The notes: a model not told the origin generated them from the sequence alone. A DNA stretch of 64,000 bases from Aristolochia californica (GCA_029961685.1 JARWKL010000009.1:25933208-25997207), one strand, 5' to 3'; shown: positions 32,500 to 43,348, counted from the stretch's first letter. Made by a program: numbers and translations.

Positions 32500-33628
32500 A
32501 TAGCATGCTAGGATATCTCTGGTGGTTCCTCCTCGATACTTGCCTCTGGCTCCTCTGGATCCTCTGAATCCTCCACCTCGAGCCAAAAAAATCATTTATG
32601 TTGGTGTCCTACCCGATACTGCTCATCGCAGTTATAACATAAAATTTTGGACCGCCTTCCTGCCTTCTCCGCACTCGTTAATTTTTTTATAAAGTTTGGT
32701 AGGGGATTACCAGGCCGGGGATCGCCTACCCGAGTCATAGTCGGAGTGTGTCTAGATGGGGCTGCTAGAGATGCTCCCTGAGATGAAGTATAGAGGCACC
32801 CTTACCATGTGGAGGAAGTGTTCCTCTCACCCAACTCGGCTTACGTTGCTGCAACTGTTGTTGTTGTTCCATTGCTCAGGCCATATTCATTGCATGAGCT
32901 AAATCCATAGGCATAAGGAGTTCTACCTCTAGCCGTAAATACTCATTGAGACCCACTGTGAATAGGGAGACCTGTTGGTCAACCAATACCCTCTCACCAG
33001 CACAAGCCAACTTTTCCTGGAATAGTTTTTGATATTGTTCCACCGAATCAGTTTGTCGCAATAGGACTAACTCCCCCAAGGGGTTGCTGTTGGCAGGAAG
33101 GCCAAATCTAACTGTACATAGATTTTTCAATTCTCCCCAAGTCATCCCTGGTCTCCCTTTCTCTGGTCTCTTTCTCTAGTTGAGTAACCCATAACATGGC
33201 TTCATCTGTCATATGGAAAGAGGCTAGTTGCACCTTATCCCATTCAGTAGTCCCTTGGTTCAATTTTTTTTCACATCTATGCAACCAAATGAAGGGATCA
33301 ATTGAACCATTGAAAGAGGGAAACTCTAACTTGGTGTACCTTGGAACTGTGCCTCCATACTAGGGTCCTTGGACAGTAGTGTGCCCAGGCCACTACTCCC
33401 CTCTTCTGTGATGTGGTTGAGCAACCTCTCTCACCTTTGGACTCTGATGTCTCTCTACTCTCAACTCCGTTAGCATGCTAATGACTCGACTCATCTCTTC
33501 TTAAAAATCACAAACCTTCCCCAACACTGGTTGTGCTATTTCAAGGCTATCTTCTATCATTTGTATCCTGATTTGGATTTCTTCACTGCTGAGAGTATCC
33601 CCCATGTTACCCTGTTCTGATACCAAGT
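32500..33628 (-). pseudogene. gag: Gypsy H gag, main part
   Basis: The gag frame starts in the LTR (MLDSQIP near 33690, with an in-frame stop), crosses the primer site (33615-33626, encoding LVSE) and continues GNMGDTLSSEE. The gag domain reads WGELKNLCTVRFGLPANSNP and LGELVLLRQTDSVEQYQKLF (32876-33145), then LRLEVELLMPMDLAHAMNMA. The zinc knuckle is near 32610-32645 (CYNCDEQYRVGHQ). Several stops are present. Confidence 0.8.
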
Positions 33629-34516
33629 TGTTAAGGTCCCAGATCATGGATCAAGTAACACGGCATGGGATTTGTGAATCTAGCATTGGTACTGAGTTGA
33701 TGGACTCGGTAAGGAGGGTTAAAGATCCCTTCTTTGGCTAATCTTCCACCAGTGATCAGTCTCCCTTTTTATGAACCCACTCTAGTACTAAAGTTATAGC
33801 TAGAATGGAAATAATTCAGGTGGAGTGATAATAGAAGAAATACCTTTTCTTGCTCACGTAAATCAGGGTTTCAACCCTGATTTGGTTGATGCTCATGCTA
33901 GGATTGAAGCCCTAGCTTATGTGTAGCCCTTGGCTTACCTTGGTATACGTTGAGACTAGGTTTCAGTGATGCTTCCAAGCTAGGAAGGGATGCACCAGCT
34001 CTTCACGTGGAGAACCAGAAATCTTTCCTTTTTATTCTCGTCAAGAGGGTTAGAACCCTTGCTCATTGTTGATGCTGGGAAGGAGGGAAGACCCTCTCTT
34101 TAGGCTTGGAAAAGGGGTAGGAAGCTCCTCTTCTTAGTATGGATGATGAAGGATGAAGATGGACGAATTTGGATCAGGATGGAGGGTGAAGGATAGGTTG
34201 GATTTTTGGAATAAAACCCTCAACTCGAGATCAAGAGGTGATCTCAACCTGTTTACACTTGGTTATTCTAAAATCTCAAAGCTTACCTATTTCATTCCAT
34301 CTTCCCTTTAAATAGATCACGTCATGGAGTTATAGGGTTAGGGTTACAATAATTCCCCATAATGCCCCTACATTTAAAAGTAATGAGAAATAACTCCTAC
34401 TTAAAACAATATAAGAAATAAATCCTACTCAAAGTAATATAAGAAATAAATCCTATTGAGTGAGTTGTTGTTGCCTCCTTCGTTGTGTGACTCGGTGTGC
34501 TATTGAGTCCACAACA
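33629..34516 (-). repeat. 5' LTR of gypsy H
   Basis: On minus it starts TGTTGTGGACTCAATAGC and ends GGGACCTTAACA, 888 bases. The primer site (TGGTATCAGAAC) follows after three bases. Confidence 0.9.
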
Positions 34517-34521
34517 TGGTT

Positions 34522-34683
34522 TCACATCAAAAAGTGGTTAGTCCAGCTTTTTAATGTACAGATAATCTTCAGTCTGCATCCTCCAGAACGCAAAATCTAT
34601 ACCATCAAACTTATTGATTCCAAGTGTCGATCCTTCTTCGCCAGACATTGCTCTCAATGATGAACCAAAGCACTAATACCACT
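34522..34683 (-). pseudogene. gag: Copia G gag N-terminus and primer site
   Basis: The short stretch continues copia G past the H insertion. It ends with a minus-strand primer site (TGGTATTAGTGC, about 34668-34680) immediately before the LTR. The gag start codon is not clear. Confidence 0.55.
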
Positions 34684-35000
34684 TGTTAGGAATTAGATGC
34701 CCTAATTTCAAACTAATGAGAGGAATAATAATAATCGCGAAAGAAGAAAAAAGTAAGCACAAAGAAAGACACAAGATTTATACAGGTTCACCTCAAAGTG
34801 AACTACGTCCTTTCTTCCATTGCTGCAGTAATTCAGTATGAAGATGAAATAGTTTACAAGAGAAATCCCACACACCTTCAGATGTTTCTCTAACCTCTCT
34901 CGGGCCGCCAGTCAAGTTCCTTCTCCATGATGATGATAATAAAACCCTAATAGCGGTACCAACTCAGCGTAAGGAGTTGATTAGGCTCCTAAGCTGAACA
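34684..35000 (-). repeat. 5' LTR of copia G
   Basis: On plus it starts TGTTAGGAATTAG and ends GCTGAACA, 317 bases. It directly adjoins the primer site on its left. No second LTR of G was found at the left end (10691), where G is truncated. Confidence 0.7.
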
Positions 35001-35915
35001 AAATATTTATTGAATCTTTTATGACCTCTTGATTTGCTTCTTTCCATAGGTTGGCCCTTATCGACTCTAATGTGAATATCTCCTTATAGATAGATCAAAT
35101 TGACATGAAATTTTCTTCTTCTAAAACTATTCTTTGATACATTTTATTCAAGTATAAAATTTTGAGAAAATATATATATTTTTAGAGAAATAATCTGATA
35201 GATTTCAGACTCTGTACTCTTTCTTATTTAGTCAGCATGACCATTTACCCTTACGAAATTGATATATTTCTCTAAAAAACTCATATTGAGAATTGGTTTG
35301 ATAGGATAGAAAATATACTTACAAACATTTATTTTGAAACATAAATCTCTATATAAAGTCTCATTGTTTATGTCATAAAACGACACAAAAATTGAAGTTT
35401 TCTGCTAGTACTTGAACCTCTCTTGTTGTCTGATCTTTGCTACTTCAAATAGTGATTTCTTTTTGTAGGAAACTTTGATTGCCAAAATTCTTTTTGAGTT
35501 CAAAAGTAGACTCAAATTTTTTTAAAAAAAATATAACTTTAAATATTAAAATTTCAGTGTAGAGGTGAAAATGTCATGAAAATAATGGGTACTTGAACAA
35601 CCAATAATGAAAAAAATATAGAATACAAATCTAAATTACTTGAGATCTTAGATAAAAAAAAAATGATCACATTATCTCTGTTGCTTGACTACGTTAACTC
35701 ACAGAACCCACTCTTATACCATGTTGAATTTCTAAAAAAGAGAAAAATTTCATTGACTTGTTTTAATTTCAGTACAATGAGTCACTATTTATAATAGATA
35801 AAACAAGTAGAATCCAATTACAATTAAACTACCCTTGTCCCAGTTACATCCAAAGTTAAACACTAAAAAATAAGCCCTAAAAATTTGAACAATTGAACAT
35901 AAATAGATGACTAAC
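35001..35915 (-). mobile_element. Non-autonomous element N3, right part (internal, primer site, 5' LTR remnant)
   Basis: 35001-35721 is N-type internal sequence (GACATGAAATTTTC and AATCTGATAGATTTC as in N1). A minus primer site is at 35710-35721 (TGGTATAAGAGT). The LTR remnant 35722-35915 is cut by the LTR of the second gene-capture element at the same general region where the left LTR of N3 is cut by the calnexin element. Confidence 0.7.
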
Positions 35916-36246
35916 TGTTATGAACCCAATAGCAGGCCGAATCAGCTAGAGATGCCATGGCTGAGTCAATTACTCTGATTGAGTCAGTTACTTAGTCATT
36001 TAGTTTACTTTTCAAGTTAAATGCCATGGAGGGACAAAATTGTAATTTTCTCTTGAACCTTGTGGACATGAACCCTATTTAGAGGGGGAATGGAATGAAA
36101 TGAAGGAAGTCTAAATTTAGGTTAAATTAGAGGGTTTGAGTTCTCCTAAATGAGCTCTAGGGTTTTCAAGCTTCCCTTCGGCTTGATTTTATTTTCTCCT
36201 CTTCTTCTTCCGTACGAATTGCCGTGTTAGATCCGGGACCGTAACA
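35916..36246 (+). repeat. 5' LTR of the FAB1/KAS gene-capture element
   Basis: Starts TGTTATGAACCCAATAG and ends GGGACCGTAACA, 331 bases. The primer site TGGTATCAGAG is at 36250-36260. It belongs to the same family as 9537-9932. Confidence 0.85.
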
Positions 36247-36299
36247 AAGTGGTATCAGAGTAGAAACACAATAAGTGATTCGTGGATCATAGATGAAAT

Positions 36300-37345
36300 C
36301 TGTGCGGTATTGTGTGCAAAAATTTCAACAATGCTACATCTGTCTGCCATTAATATGGAAGAGAATTTGGCAGAATTCGAGAACCATCAAAAAAAAAATT
36401 CTAAAAGGAAAGTCGCCATTTCGAGAAGCTCCACGTCAAATTCTGGCCAGATGCCTCTACTATTCGCCATCGAGGAAAGATTCCTAAGGTAGTTCTTCTC
36501 AGAGACAACGGTACTGGGAACAAGAAAGAACAACAACCCAAAACAATTGATTTCGTTGTGGAGAGTGTGGCCTTGACGGAAGAAGACACTTCTGAAACAA
36601 TGATTTTCGGTCGTAAATTGCCACAACAGGATGAGGACCCTGATGGTGGTGTGGGTGAAATCGTCCGGCGTGCCTTGGAGATGAATTCGTTGTTTCATAA
36701 GCGTATGTACAATTCCTATTTGTCCAGATCAGTAGAATTCAAGTTGAAAGGTCCAATGTGCACGTTCCATTATCCATCACAAGAGGTAAGGTCTGCTCGT
36801 TTTATTGAAAACATGAGAAACACCTACCAGAAAATGGAGTCTTCTTTTACCTCTCTTTTTCAACTGATGTCCCTAAATAATTTACCTGTTGGAAGTTCTG
36901 TTGGAATTTCTGGAATGTGTTGGGGGGATCTAAAGGATTTTGAGAATGGGATCAAAGAAATTTTCACTCTTATGTTTGATGAAAGACTTGAAAGAAGGGA
37001 GGAGTATTGGATTTCTGTGCTCAGAGGTTTTATAGAACTGGGAAATGTGAGGAATTATATTACCATTGTTGAGAACAAAATCAGTGTTATTACTTCTGGT
37101 ATCCTTCTTGGGCATCTTGAGATTGAGAGGATGATGAAAATTAAAATTGTTGTTGCTGTTGCAGTTAGCATGGTGACCTCCTTTCATCACTCACCTCTGA
37201 TATTGGACCTTAATGACCACTGTCATCAGAAGTGGATTCAAAAATCATTGGTAGAGATCTCAAAGAACATGAAATTTATGTATGGTGAGGTGTTTGATAT
37301 ACTTCAGGAGAGTGAGGAGAAATGTGTGATGTCTGGATTTGAAAC
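36300..37345 (+). pseudogene. Captured coding segment of unknown origin, upstream of FAB1 part
   Basis: An open frame (ATG 36558, in frame with codons back to about 36490) reads ESVALTEEDTSETMIFGRKL and later YITIVENKISVITSGI. I do not recognise this part. Residues ~190-262 contain IKIVVAVAVSMVTSFHHSPL and EISKNMKFMYGEVFDILQ. This block has a homologous, inverted copy at 43570-43790. There is no intron. The bases 36263-36490 hold frame-broken sequence of the same kind. Confidence 0.6.
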
Positions 37346-37877
37346 TTCTAAAGTGAGTATCCTGCTTAGTCAAGTTAATGAGCTGAAAGCTATGTTTAAG
37401 AAGGCAATAAATGACTATGAAGGAGTACTGCAGTTTACAGCTCAGGATAATTCAGACCTTGCCCAGGTAGCTTCAAATATTTTGGATCTCAATTGTGTGA
37501 GGCGTTGCTTCCTAACTGATTCAGACCTATGGGACCGGCAGCTCTCTCTACTGGATTCATTTCTTTGGCCACGAAATTCCTCTTTCTATAGCTGGAACAA
37601 GTCTCTAGTCTTTTCATGCATCTAGAGGATGGGAAGTTTAGCACAAGACCTTAAACAGAGGTAGGGCCTTCATTTTCGATTGTACTCCATTATTTGTCAA
37701 CTTGACCTCTTTCATGGCAAGCGTTGGTGCTCGATTGCTTCTGCCACTAACTGGCTCCACTAATGTTGTAATTGTTGTATATGACAATGAACCAACCAGT
37801 ATAAGAGCTTATGCACTTAGCGAAAAAGTGGATATGGATTACGTGACTGATAGGTTCGAGTGGCATGAACTCTAGCA
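37341..37877 (+). pseudogene. Captured FAB1-type PI3P 5-kinase fragments
   Basis: The C-terminal third of the 355-codon frame (stop at 37623) reads ILLSQVNELKAMFKKAIND and ASNILDLNCVRRCFLTDSDL followed by WDRQLSLLDSF. This resembles the plant FAB1/PIKfyve segment ILELNRLRRQLLFQSYxWD. After a break, 37718-37830 reads VGARLLLP, VVIVVYDNEPTSIRAYAL, which matches the FAB1 motif VYDDEPTSIIAYAL. In plants FAB1 makes PI(3,5)P2 on endosomes. Only small parts are present and joined with a deletion; the kinase domain is absent. Confidence 0.65.
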
Positions 37878-37899
37878 TGAGAATGATAATAGTAGAGAA

Positions 37900-38145
37900 G
37901 ATAATCTTGAACATGCAAAGGAATGTGGAGTCAGTACTTATGCTGAGATTCGTGGCCATGACACGCCAGGTGATGCGGATCACATTACTCAGCCACATAC
38001 TGATGGGAGGGGACATTTTGGCTATGACTACTGCGGTACACCAGTCAGGGCTTCATCCGAATCAAGTGGACCATGTAAATGCTCATGACACATCCACTAC
38101 ACTGGGTGATGTTGTTGAAGCCAATGCAAGTTCAGGGGCCTTGGC
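37900..38145 (+). pseudogene. Captured mitochondrial beta-ketoacyl-ACP synthase fragment
   Basis: The frames read STYAEIRGHDTPGDADHITQ (then PHTDGRG) and, after a frameshift near 38010, QSGLHPNQVDHVNAHDTSTT followed by LGDVVEANA. This matches the KAS condensing-enzyme region around the catalytic His of NAHATSTPLGD. The wording GLHPNQVD points to the mitochondrial-type KAS. The piece continues past gypsy I as SGALALSKKKG at 43349-43375. It is fused directly behind the FAB1 fragment and has no intron. Confidence 0.75.
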
Positions 38146-38558
38146 TTTTAGGATCCTCACGAGCAATGGATCTTGTCACCCTCCTCTCTTCTCTTCCTTC
38201 CATTATCTTGCTTGACGTTGAGATGGAATGAAGGGTTGAAAGGAATTGAATTTCGGAAAGGAGAATTGGGGGAAAAACGGAAGAGAGCTTGAAGGGGCTC
38301 TTGACCTGTTTATCTAAATTACGTTAACTAAAGTGAACTCAATTGATAATCTTCATTACCCTAGTCATCCCCTTAAATAGGGTGGAGGACGTCCAAAACC
38401 CTAAAGAACTCTTGGGTCAATGGTTCAAACCAATAAATGCTAAACCAACCCAAACCAAAGACAAAACCAAACCAAGAAACAATTACATGGAAATTGAAAA
38501 ACACATTCATTAATTCCTACGCCTGTTGGTAACTCGTGATGCTATAGAGTCCATAACA
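38146..38558 (-). repeat. 3' LTR of gypsy I
   Basis: On minus TGTTATGGACTCTATAGC...GGATCCTAAAA; the final bases are TAAAA instead of TAACA because of one substitution. Otherwise very similar to the 5' LTR. Confidence 0.93.
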
Positions 38559-38569
38559 TCACCCCCCTC

Positions 38570-39736
38570 CTAGAGAAAGAGCTTGTCCTCAAGCTCGAAG
38601 GAAGGATATAAAAGTCGAAATGCTGATAAAGGCTCCCATGTGGTGTCACTGGGATCGGCATCTGCCCACTGGACAAGAATTTCCCAATCCCCTTGAATGT
38701 GGCGTGCTTGTATTACCTGAGCCGGAATAGAAAGGACTCTGCCCTCATGTAGTGGCGGCAGTGGAGTGTGCAGTAGAGGCGAGTCACCCTGGAAGGGCTT
38801 CAATTGGGAGACGTGAAATATATTGTGGATCTTTGCTTCCGGTGGTAGCTGCAAGCGGTATGCCACAGGCCCAATTTGGTCAAATATCGAAAATGGACCA
38901 TAATATTTTGGAGACAGCTTATGGCGCTTGGCTGCAGTTAGGGACAGCTGGCGGTAGTGTTGAAGCTTTAACCACACATAGTCTCCAGGGCAATAAGATG
39001 CCTCCCAGTGCTTCTTATCATAAAAGCGTTTCATAGAGTGTTGGGCCGCCTGTAGATGTGTACGTACCTCAGTGAGCATAGCGTCTCGTTCAGCTAATTC
39101 TTGGTCCAAAGTGACGACTTTGGATGCCCCCGATTCATATGGTAACAAACGAGGTGGATCTCTGCCATAAACTACCCTGAAAGGAGTAGTACCCAATGCT
39201 GTGTGGTAAGATGTGTTATAGCAAAATTCTGCCCATGAAAGCCATTTCACCCATCTTCTAGGTGCATCTCCCACAAAACAACGAAGATACATTTCAATCG
39301 TGCGATTGACAACCTTTGTTTGGTCATCCGTTTGTGGATGATAGGCAGACAAAAATGCCAATTGGGTGCCCTGTAATTTGAATAATTCCTTCCAAAAGAG
39401 ACTAGTAAAAATGGCATCCCTGTCACTGATAATGGATGAGGGAATTCCATGTAATCGGATGATGTTGTCCATAAATAATTGAGCGACCTGAGCAGCAGTA
39501 TATGGATGCGCCAAAGCAAGGATGTGCCCATATTTTGAAAACCGATCAACGACGACGAATATCACCGATTTACCTGATGAAATGGGAAGACCAGCAATGA
39601 AGTCCATGGAAATATCAGACCAGATTTGAGATGGTAGTTGCAGAGGTTGCAGTAGGCCGGCTGGACTTAAACATTCGGCCTTGTTTCTTTGACAAATCTG
39701 ACAAGCAGCTACATAATCAGCAATTGTGCTCTTCAT
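38570..39736 (-). pseudogene. pol: Gypsy I integrase with chromodomain
   Basis: A 388-codon open frame begins after the first part of the zinc-binding domain and reads YVAACQICQRNKAE (CxxC of the HHCC), SMDFIAGLP and ISDRDAIFTSLFWKELF (the two catalytic Asp). The third catalytic position reads QTDDQTKVVNRTIEMYL, where other copies have QTDGQTEVVNR, so Glu is Lys. The C-terminal part has RVVYGRDPP, YDKKHWE, then the chromodomain-like GDWEILVQWADADPSDTTWE and ends SFELEDKLFL. Integrase normally inserts the cDNA; this copy should be inactive. Confidence 0.85.
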
Positions 39737-39742
39737 GCCCTT

Positions 39743-41417
39743 CTAGTAAAAGTCCCGACTGATTCGGAAATATGTTTTCTGTCGACCCTCATGTGTGCTA
39801 TCATGGATAGAGGATAGGATGGTGTGAAGAAGTGGGGATGTATTATGCAAAAAGATCTTTTTTTTGTAGAGAATGAGACGATCCTGAATCGTCCAATGAG
39901 GAGTAGTCGTCCCCTGTTGAATATCCTGATATAATGACATGAGATCCGGATATTGATTTACTTCCTCACGAATAGAATCTAATAGCAGTGCATGTGGGTG
40001 ACTGATAGCATAAATTTGAGTGGCAGAAATATCCCGACGTGATAAGGCATCAGCCCCCAAATTCGAACTACCTGGCTTATAATGAACCGTAAAATCGAAG
40101 CCCATGAGTTTAGTTAACCAATGCTGCTGTGGGGATGTGGTGAGGCACTGTTAAAGAAGATCCTTGAGGCTGCAATGATCTGTACGAATGAGAAACGGTC
40201 TTCCCCAAAGTTAAGGTCACCAATGTTGGACAGCCTTGGCTAACCCAATCAATTCCCTCTCATATCCAGCTAACTTATGGTGGTGTTGTCCCAACTGACG
40301 GCTGAAATACGCAATGGGATGTCCCAATTGTTGTAACATTGCCCCTATACCTCCCCCGGAGACATCACATTCCACCAAAAATTCTGCCTCAAAATCTGGT
40401 AATTGTAGGACTGGTGCTGAGGCTAAAGGTTAAAGGCCTGTTCTGCTGAAGAAGACTAGTGGAAGGCATTTTTTTTAGCAGGTTGTTGAGTGTTGCTGCT
40501 ATCTGGCCATAAGATTGGATAAATTTTCTATAATATCCCTCTAAGCCCAAAAATCCCTTTAATGCTGTGGTGGAGGTGGGAACCGGCCAATCTGTAATTG
40601 CCTGTATCTTGCTCTGGTCAACTTTCACGCCCACAGCTGATATGACATGGCCCAAATATGCCACCTCAGATGTACCCATAGAACATTTCAATTTATTCAA
40701 AACCAAATGATGAGAGCGTAGAATGGTAAATACCTGGTGGAGGTGGTGGAGATGTTCTTCCCAATTTTTGCTGTAGACCAGAATGCCATAAAAAAAGACT
40801 AACACATAGTGGCGTAGAAGTGATGAAAAGGCCTCATTCATGAGGGCCTGAAAGGTGGATGGTGCATTGGAGAGACCGAAGGGCATGACGAGGAACTCAA
40901 AATGACCGTGATGTGTGCAGAAGGCAGTCTTCTCCACATCCGCCTGGTGAACTCGTATTTGATGATAGCCCGATTTCAAATCTAATTTGGTAAAAATTGT
41001 AGCACCATGTAACTCATCCAGCAGCTCGTCCACGACTGGAATGGGGAACTTGTCCTTAACTATGTGCAAGTTGAGTTGCCTATAGTCGACACAAAATCTC
41101 CAAGATTTATCTTTTTTACGTACCAGTAACACTGGTGAGGAGAAAGGAGATCGACTGGGCTGGATCACACCATGAGCGAGCATATGCATGCACTGTCATT
41201 CTATTTCATCTTTCTGGATATGCGGGTAACGATAAGGCCGCACCACTACTGGATCAGTTCCCAACTTTAAACGAATGTGGTGATCGCAATGATGCACTGG
41301 TGGTAGACCTGTAGGGTCATTAAATAAATCCGCAAATGCTGTAAGTAAAGGAGCTAACTGATCATCACCCGTGTGTTGAATATGCAAAGTGTGAAGTGCG
41401 TTAGGGACCTGTGCCAC
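39743..41417 (-). pseudogene. pol: Gypsy I RT and RNase H
   Basis: The linker to protease and the RT start at 41417 ([20 protein letters not shown]). The RT frame (40389-41189) reads [38 protein letters not shown] and [13 protein letters not shown]. The active site reads [11 protein letters not shown], where both Asp are lost. A stop separates KDEIE from QCMHMLAHG at 41194. RNase H (about 40105-40390) shows YERELIGLAKAVQHW and IRTDHCSLK, with frame breaks. The linker (39743-40105) shows GADALSRRD. Confidence 0.85.
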
Positions 41418-41551
41418 AATGCCTTGTAATGTAATCTGGCCCTATGGTGCTGAAAATGTCATAGTCCGAGCCTGAAAGTCCCATAATATCGGTCCTAATA
41501 ACTGGAGCCATTTGACCCCGAGAACCAAATCAAATCCAGCCAATGGAATGA

Positions 41552-42988
41552 CTAGTAAATCTGCCTGAAAGGAATGCCCCTCAATGGTAAAAGGGGTGTT
41601 AACCCCACGCTAGCAATTTTGGCCCCATTGGCCACTGAAACTGAGAGTCCCCTTTGTTGTTGAATTTCCAATCCCAATTGTTGCGCGGCTGGTTCACTGA
41701 TAAAATTATGTGTGCTGCCCGAATCATCTAAAGCAAGTAGCATGAGATGATGTAACCTGGCCTTTACCTGCATGGTATTAGAACTACGCAGGCCATGCAT
41801 GGCATGGAGGGAGAGCTCTGCTTCCTGTTGTACCTCTTCAACAATTTCATTTTCAAGAAACTCTTCTGAATCTTCGTCCAACAATTCAATACTGAATAAA
41901 CGTTTACAGGTATGTCCGAGCAGGAATTGTTCGTCACAATTAAAACATAGGCCCTTTGCCTTTTGAGCATCCATTTCCTGTTTAGTCAAAAATTTACGTG
42001 GCATAGAGTGTGGAGGCACACTAGTAGCCTGATCTGCTCGGTTAGGGGCAGAGGACCCAAAACGTGGACCAGATGCAGTACCCTGTAATCTGTTTTGCCA
42101 AAATGGTTTTCTTTGTAAAGACTCTTTTAGAACTCTCTGTTTGTGCATCACAGCCCTGGCATAATTCATTGCTGAGTCCAAATTTGTCGGACCCAGTAAT
42201 TCCACTTCCAATCTGACTGCCTCTGACAATCCAGCATTAAAAATCTGAACATGTAGGTGAGGAGGAACAAATTCACTAGCTCTGGCCAACCTTTCTTGGA
42301 ACATTTTTTGGTAAACTTCTAAGGTGATGGTCTGTTTGTAGTTGATCAATTCCCCCACTGGGTTGCTGCTAGCTGGAGGTCCGAACCTCAACTGGAAAGC
42401 ATGTTTAAAGTGTAGCCAATCCTGAATGGAATGGACATTTCGGTAGTGATGGAACCACATGAGCGCTTCATTGAGCATGTGGTAGGCGGCCAAAGTAACC
42501 TTGTCCATTTCCACCGTTTGTTGATGATAAAAGAATTGTTCACATTTCGTGAACCACAGTAAAGGATCTTTAGAGCCATCATATGTAGGAAAGTTAAGTT
42601 TAAAGTACCTGGGAACCATTGATGGTGCTTGTGCGTGAGTGGTCATTGAACCCATTGGTTGGCGCAGGGGTGGATTTGGTGGTGGCGTGAATTGTTGGTG
42701 GGGAACTGGTTGTGGTTGAAAATTGGTTGTTGGTGGTGGCGTTGGTGCTTGAAGTGCAGCAAGTTGTCGGAGGATGGATTGTAGAGATGATTCCAGAGTT
42801 TGTAAGGTAGTATTGATGTGAGAAATTTCAATACCTTGAAGAGTGGATCGTTGTTGAAGTTCTGAAAGGACTTGACGTATGTCTTCTGGAGAAGAGGAAT
42901 CACCGCGGGTGGACCTGTCTGATACCACGTTGTTAGGATCCTCACGAGCCATGGATCTTGTCACTCTCCTCTCTTCTCTTCCTTCCAT
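41552..42988 (-). CDS. gag: Gypsy I gag-protease open frame, start inside the LTR
   Basis: A 478-codon open frame starts with ATG at 42988, within the 5' LTR; codons 1-19 are LTR. The primer site (42916-42927) encodes VVSD, followed by GDSSSPEDIRQ. A coiled-coil-like N-terminus and a proline-rich linker (about residues 85-125) precede the gag domain (RYFKLNFPTYDGSKDPLLW, AAYHMLNEALMWFHHYR, FGPPASSNPVGELINYKQT). The zinc knuckle is CFNCDEQFLLGHTC (residues ~349-362). The retropepsin motif DDSGSTHNFISE is near residue 432. The frame ends soon after, probably by frameshift, so protease is incomplete. It is the best-preserved gag here. Confidence 0.85.
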   Translation of the reverse strand: MEGREERRVTRSMAREDPNNVVSDRSTRGDSSSPEDIRQVLSELQQRSTLQGIEISHINTTLQTLESSLQSILRQLAALQAPTPPPTTNFQPQPVPHQQFTPPPNPPLRQPMGSMTTHAQAPSMVPRYFKLNFPTYDGSKDPLLWFTKCEQFFYHQQTVEMDKVTLAAYHMLNEALMWFHHYRNVHSIQDWLHFKHAFQLRFGPPASSNPVGELINYKQTITLEVYQKMFQERLARASEFVPPHLHVQIFNAGLSEAVRLEVELLGPTNLDSAMNYARAVMHKQRVLKESLQRKPFWQNRLQGTASGPRFGSSAPNRADQATSVPPHSMPRKFLTKQEMDAQKAKGLCFNCDEQFLLGHTCKRLFSIELLDEDSEEFLENEIVEEVQQEAELSLHAMHGLRSSNTMQVKARLHHLMLLALDDSGSTHNFISEPAAQQLGLEIQQQRGLSVSVANGAKIASVGLTPLLPLRGIPFRQIY

Positions 42989-43343
42989 TACCTTGCTTGA
43001 CGTTGAGATGGAATGAAGGGTTTAAGGGAATTGAATTTCGGAAAGGAGAATAGGGGGAAAAACAGAAGAGAGCGTGAAGGAGCTCTTGACCTGTTTATCT
43101 AAATTATGTTAACTAAAGTGAACTCAATTGATAATCTTCATTACCCTAGCCGTCCCCTTAAATAGGGTGGAGGACGTCCAAAACCCTAAAAACCTCTTGG
43201 GTCAATGGTTCAAACCAATAAATGCTAAACCAACCCAAACCAAAGACATAACCAAACCAAGAAACAATTACATGGAAATTGAAAAACACATTCATTAATT
43301 CCTACGCCTGTTGGTAACTCGTGATGCTATAGAGTCCATAACA
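42931..43343 (-). repeat. 5' LTR of gypsy I
   Basis: On minus TGTTATGGACTCTATAGC...GATCCTAACA. The region near 43205-43260 (complement) has the GGTTTGG repeat seen in the related LTRs. It contains the gag start. Confidence 0.95.
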
Positions 43344-43348
43344 TTGGC

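Larger units (their letters stand above)
28358..34516 (-). mobile_element. Ty3/gypsy element H (D family), structurally complete
   Basis: LTRs at 28358-29232 and 33629-34516 enclose gag, protease, RT, RNase H, integrase and a chromodomain on the minus strand. TGGTT flanks it on both sides (28353-28357 and 34517-34521). It is inserted in the gag of copia G. The coding frames are broken, so it is not autonomous. Confidence 0.92.
38146..43343 (-). mobile_element. Ty3/gypsy element I, youngest-looking complete copy
   Basis: LTRs of equal length (413 bp, 38146-38558 and 42931-43343) enclose gag, protease, RT, RNase H, integrase and a chromodomain. TTGGC is duplicated on both sides (38141-38145 and 43344-43348). 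It interrupts the captured KAS fragment. Gag and integrase frames are long and open, but RT and integrase carry active-site changes. Confidence 0.95.
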
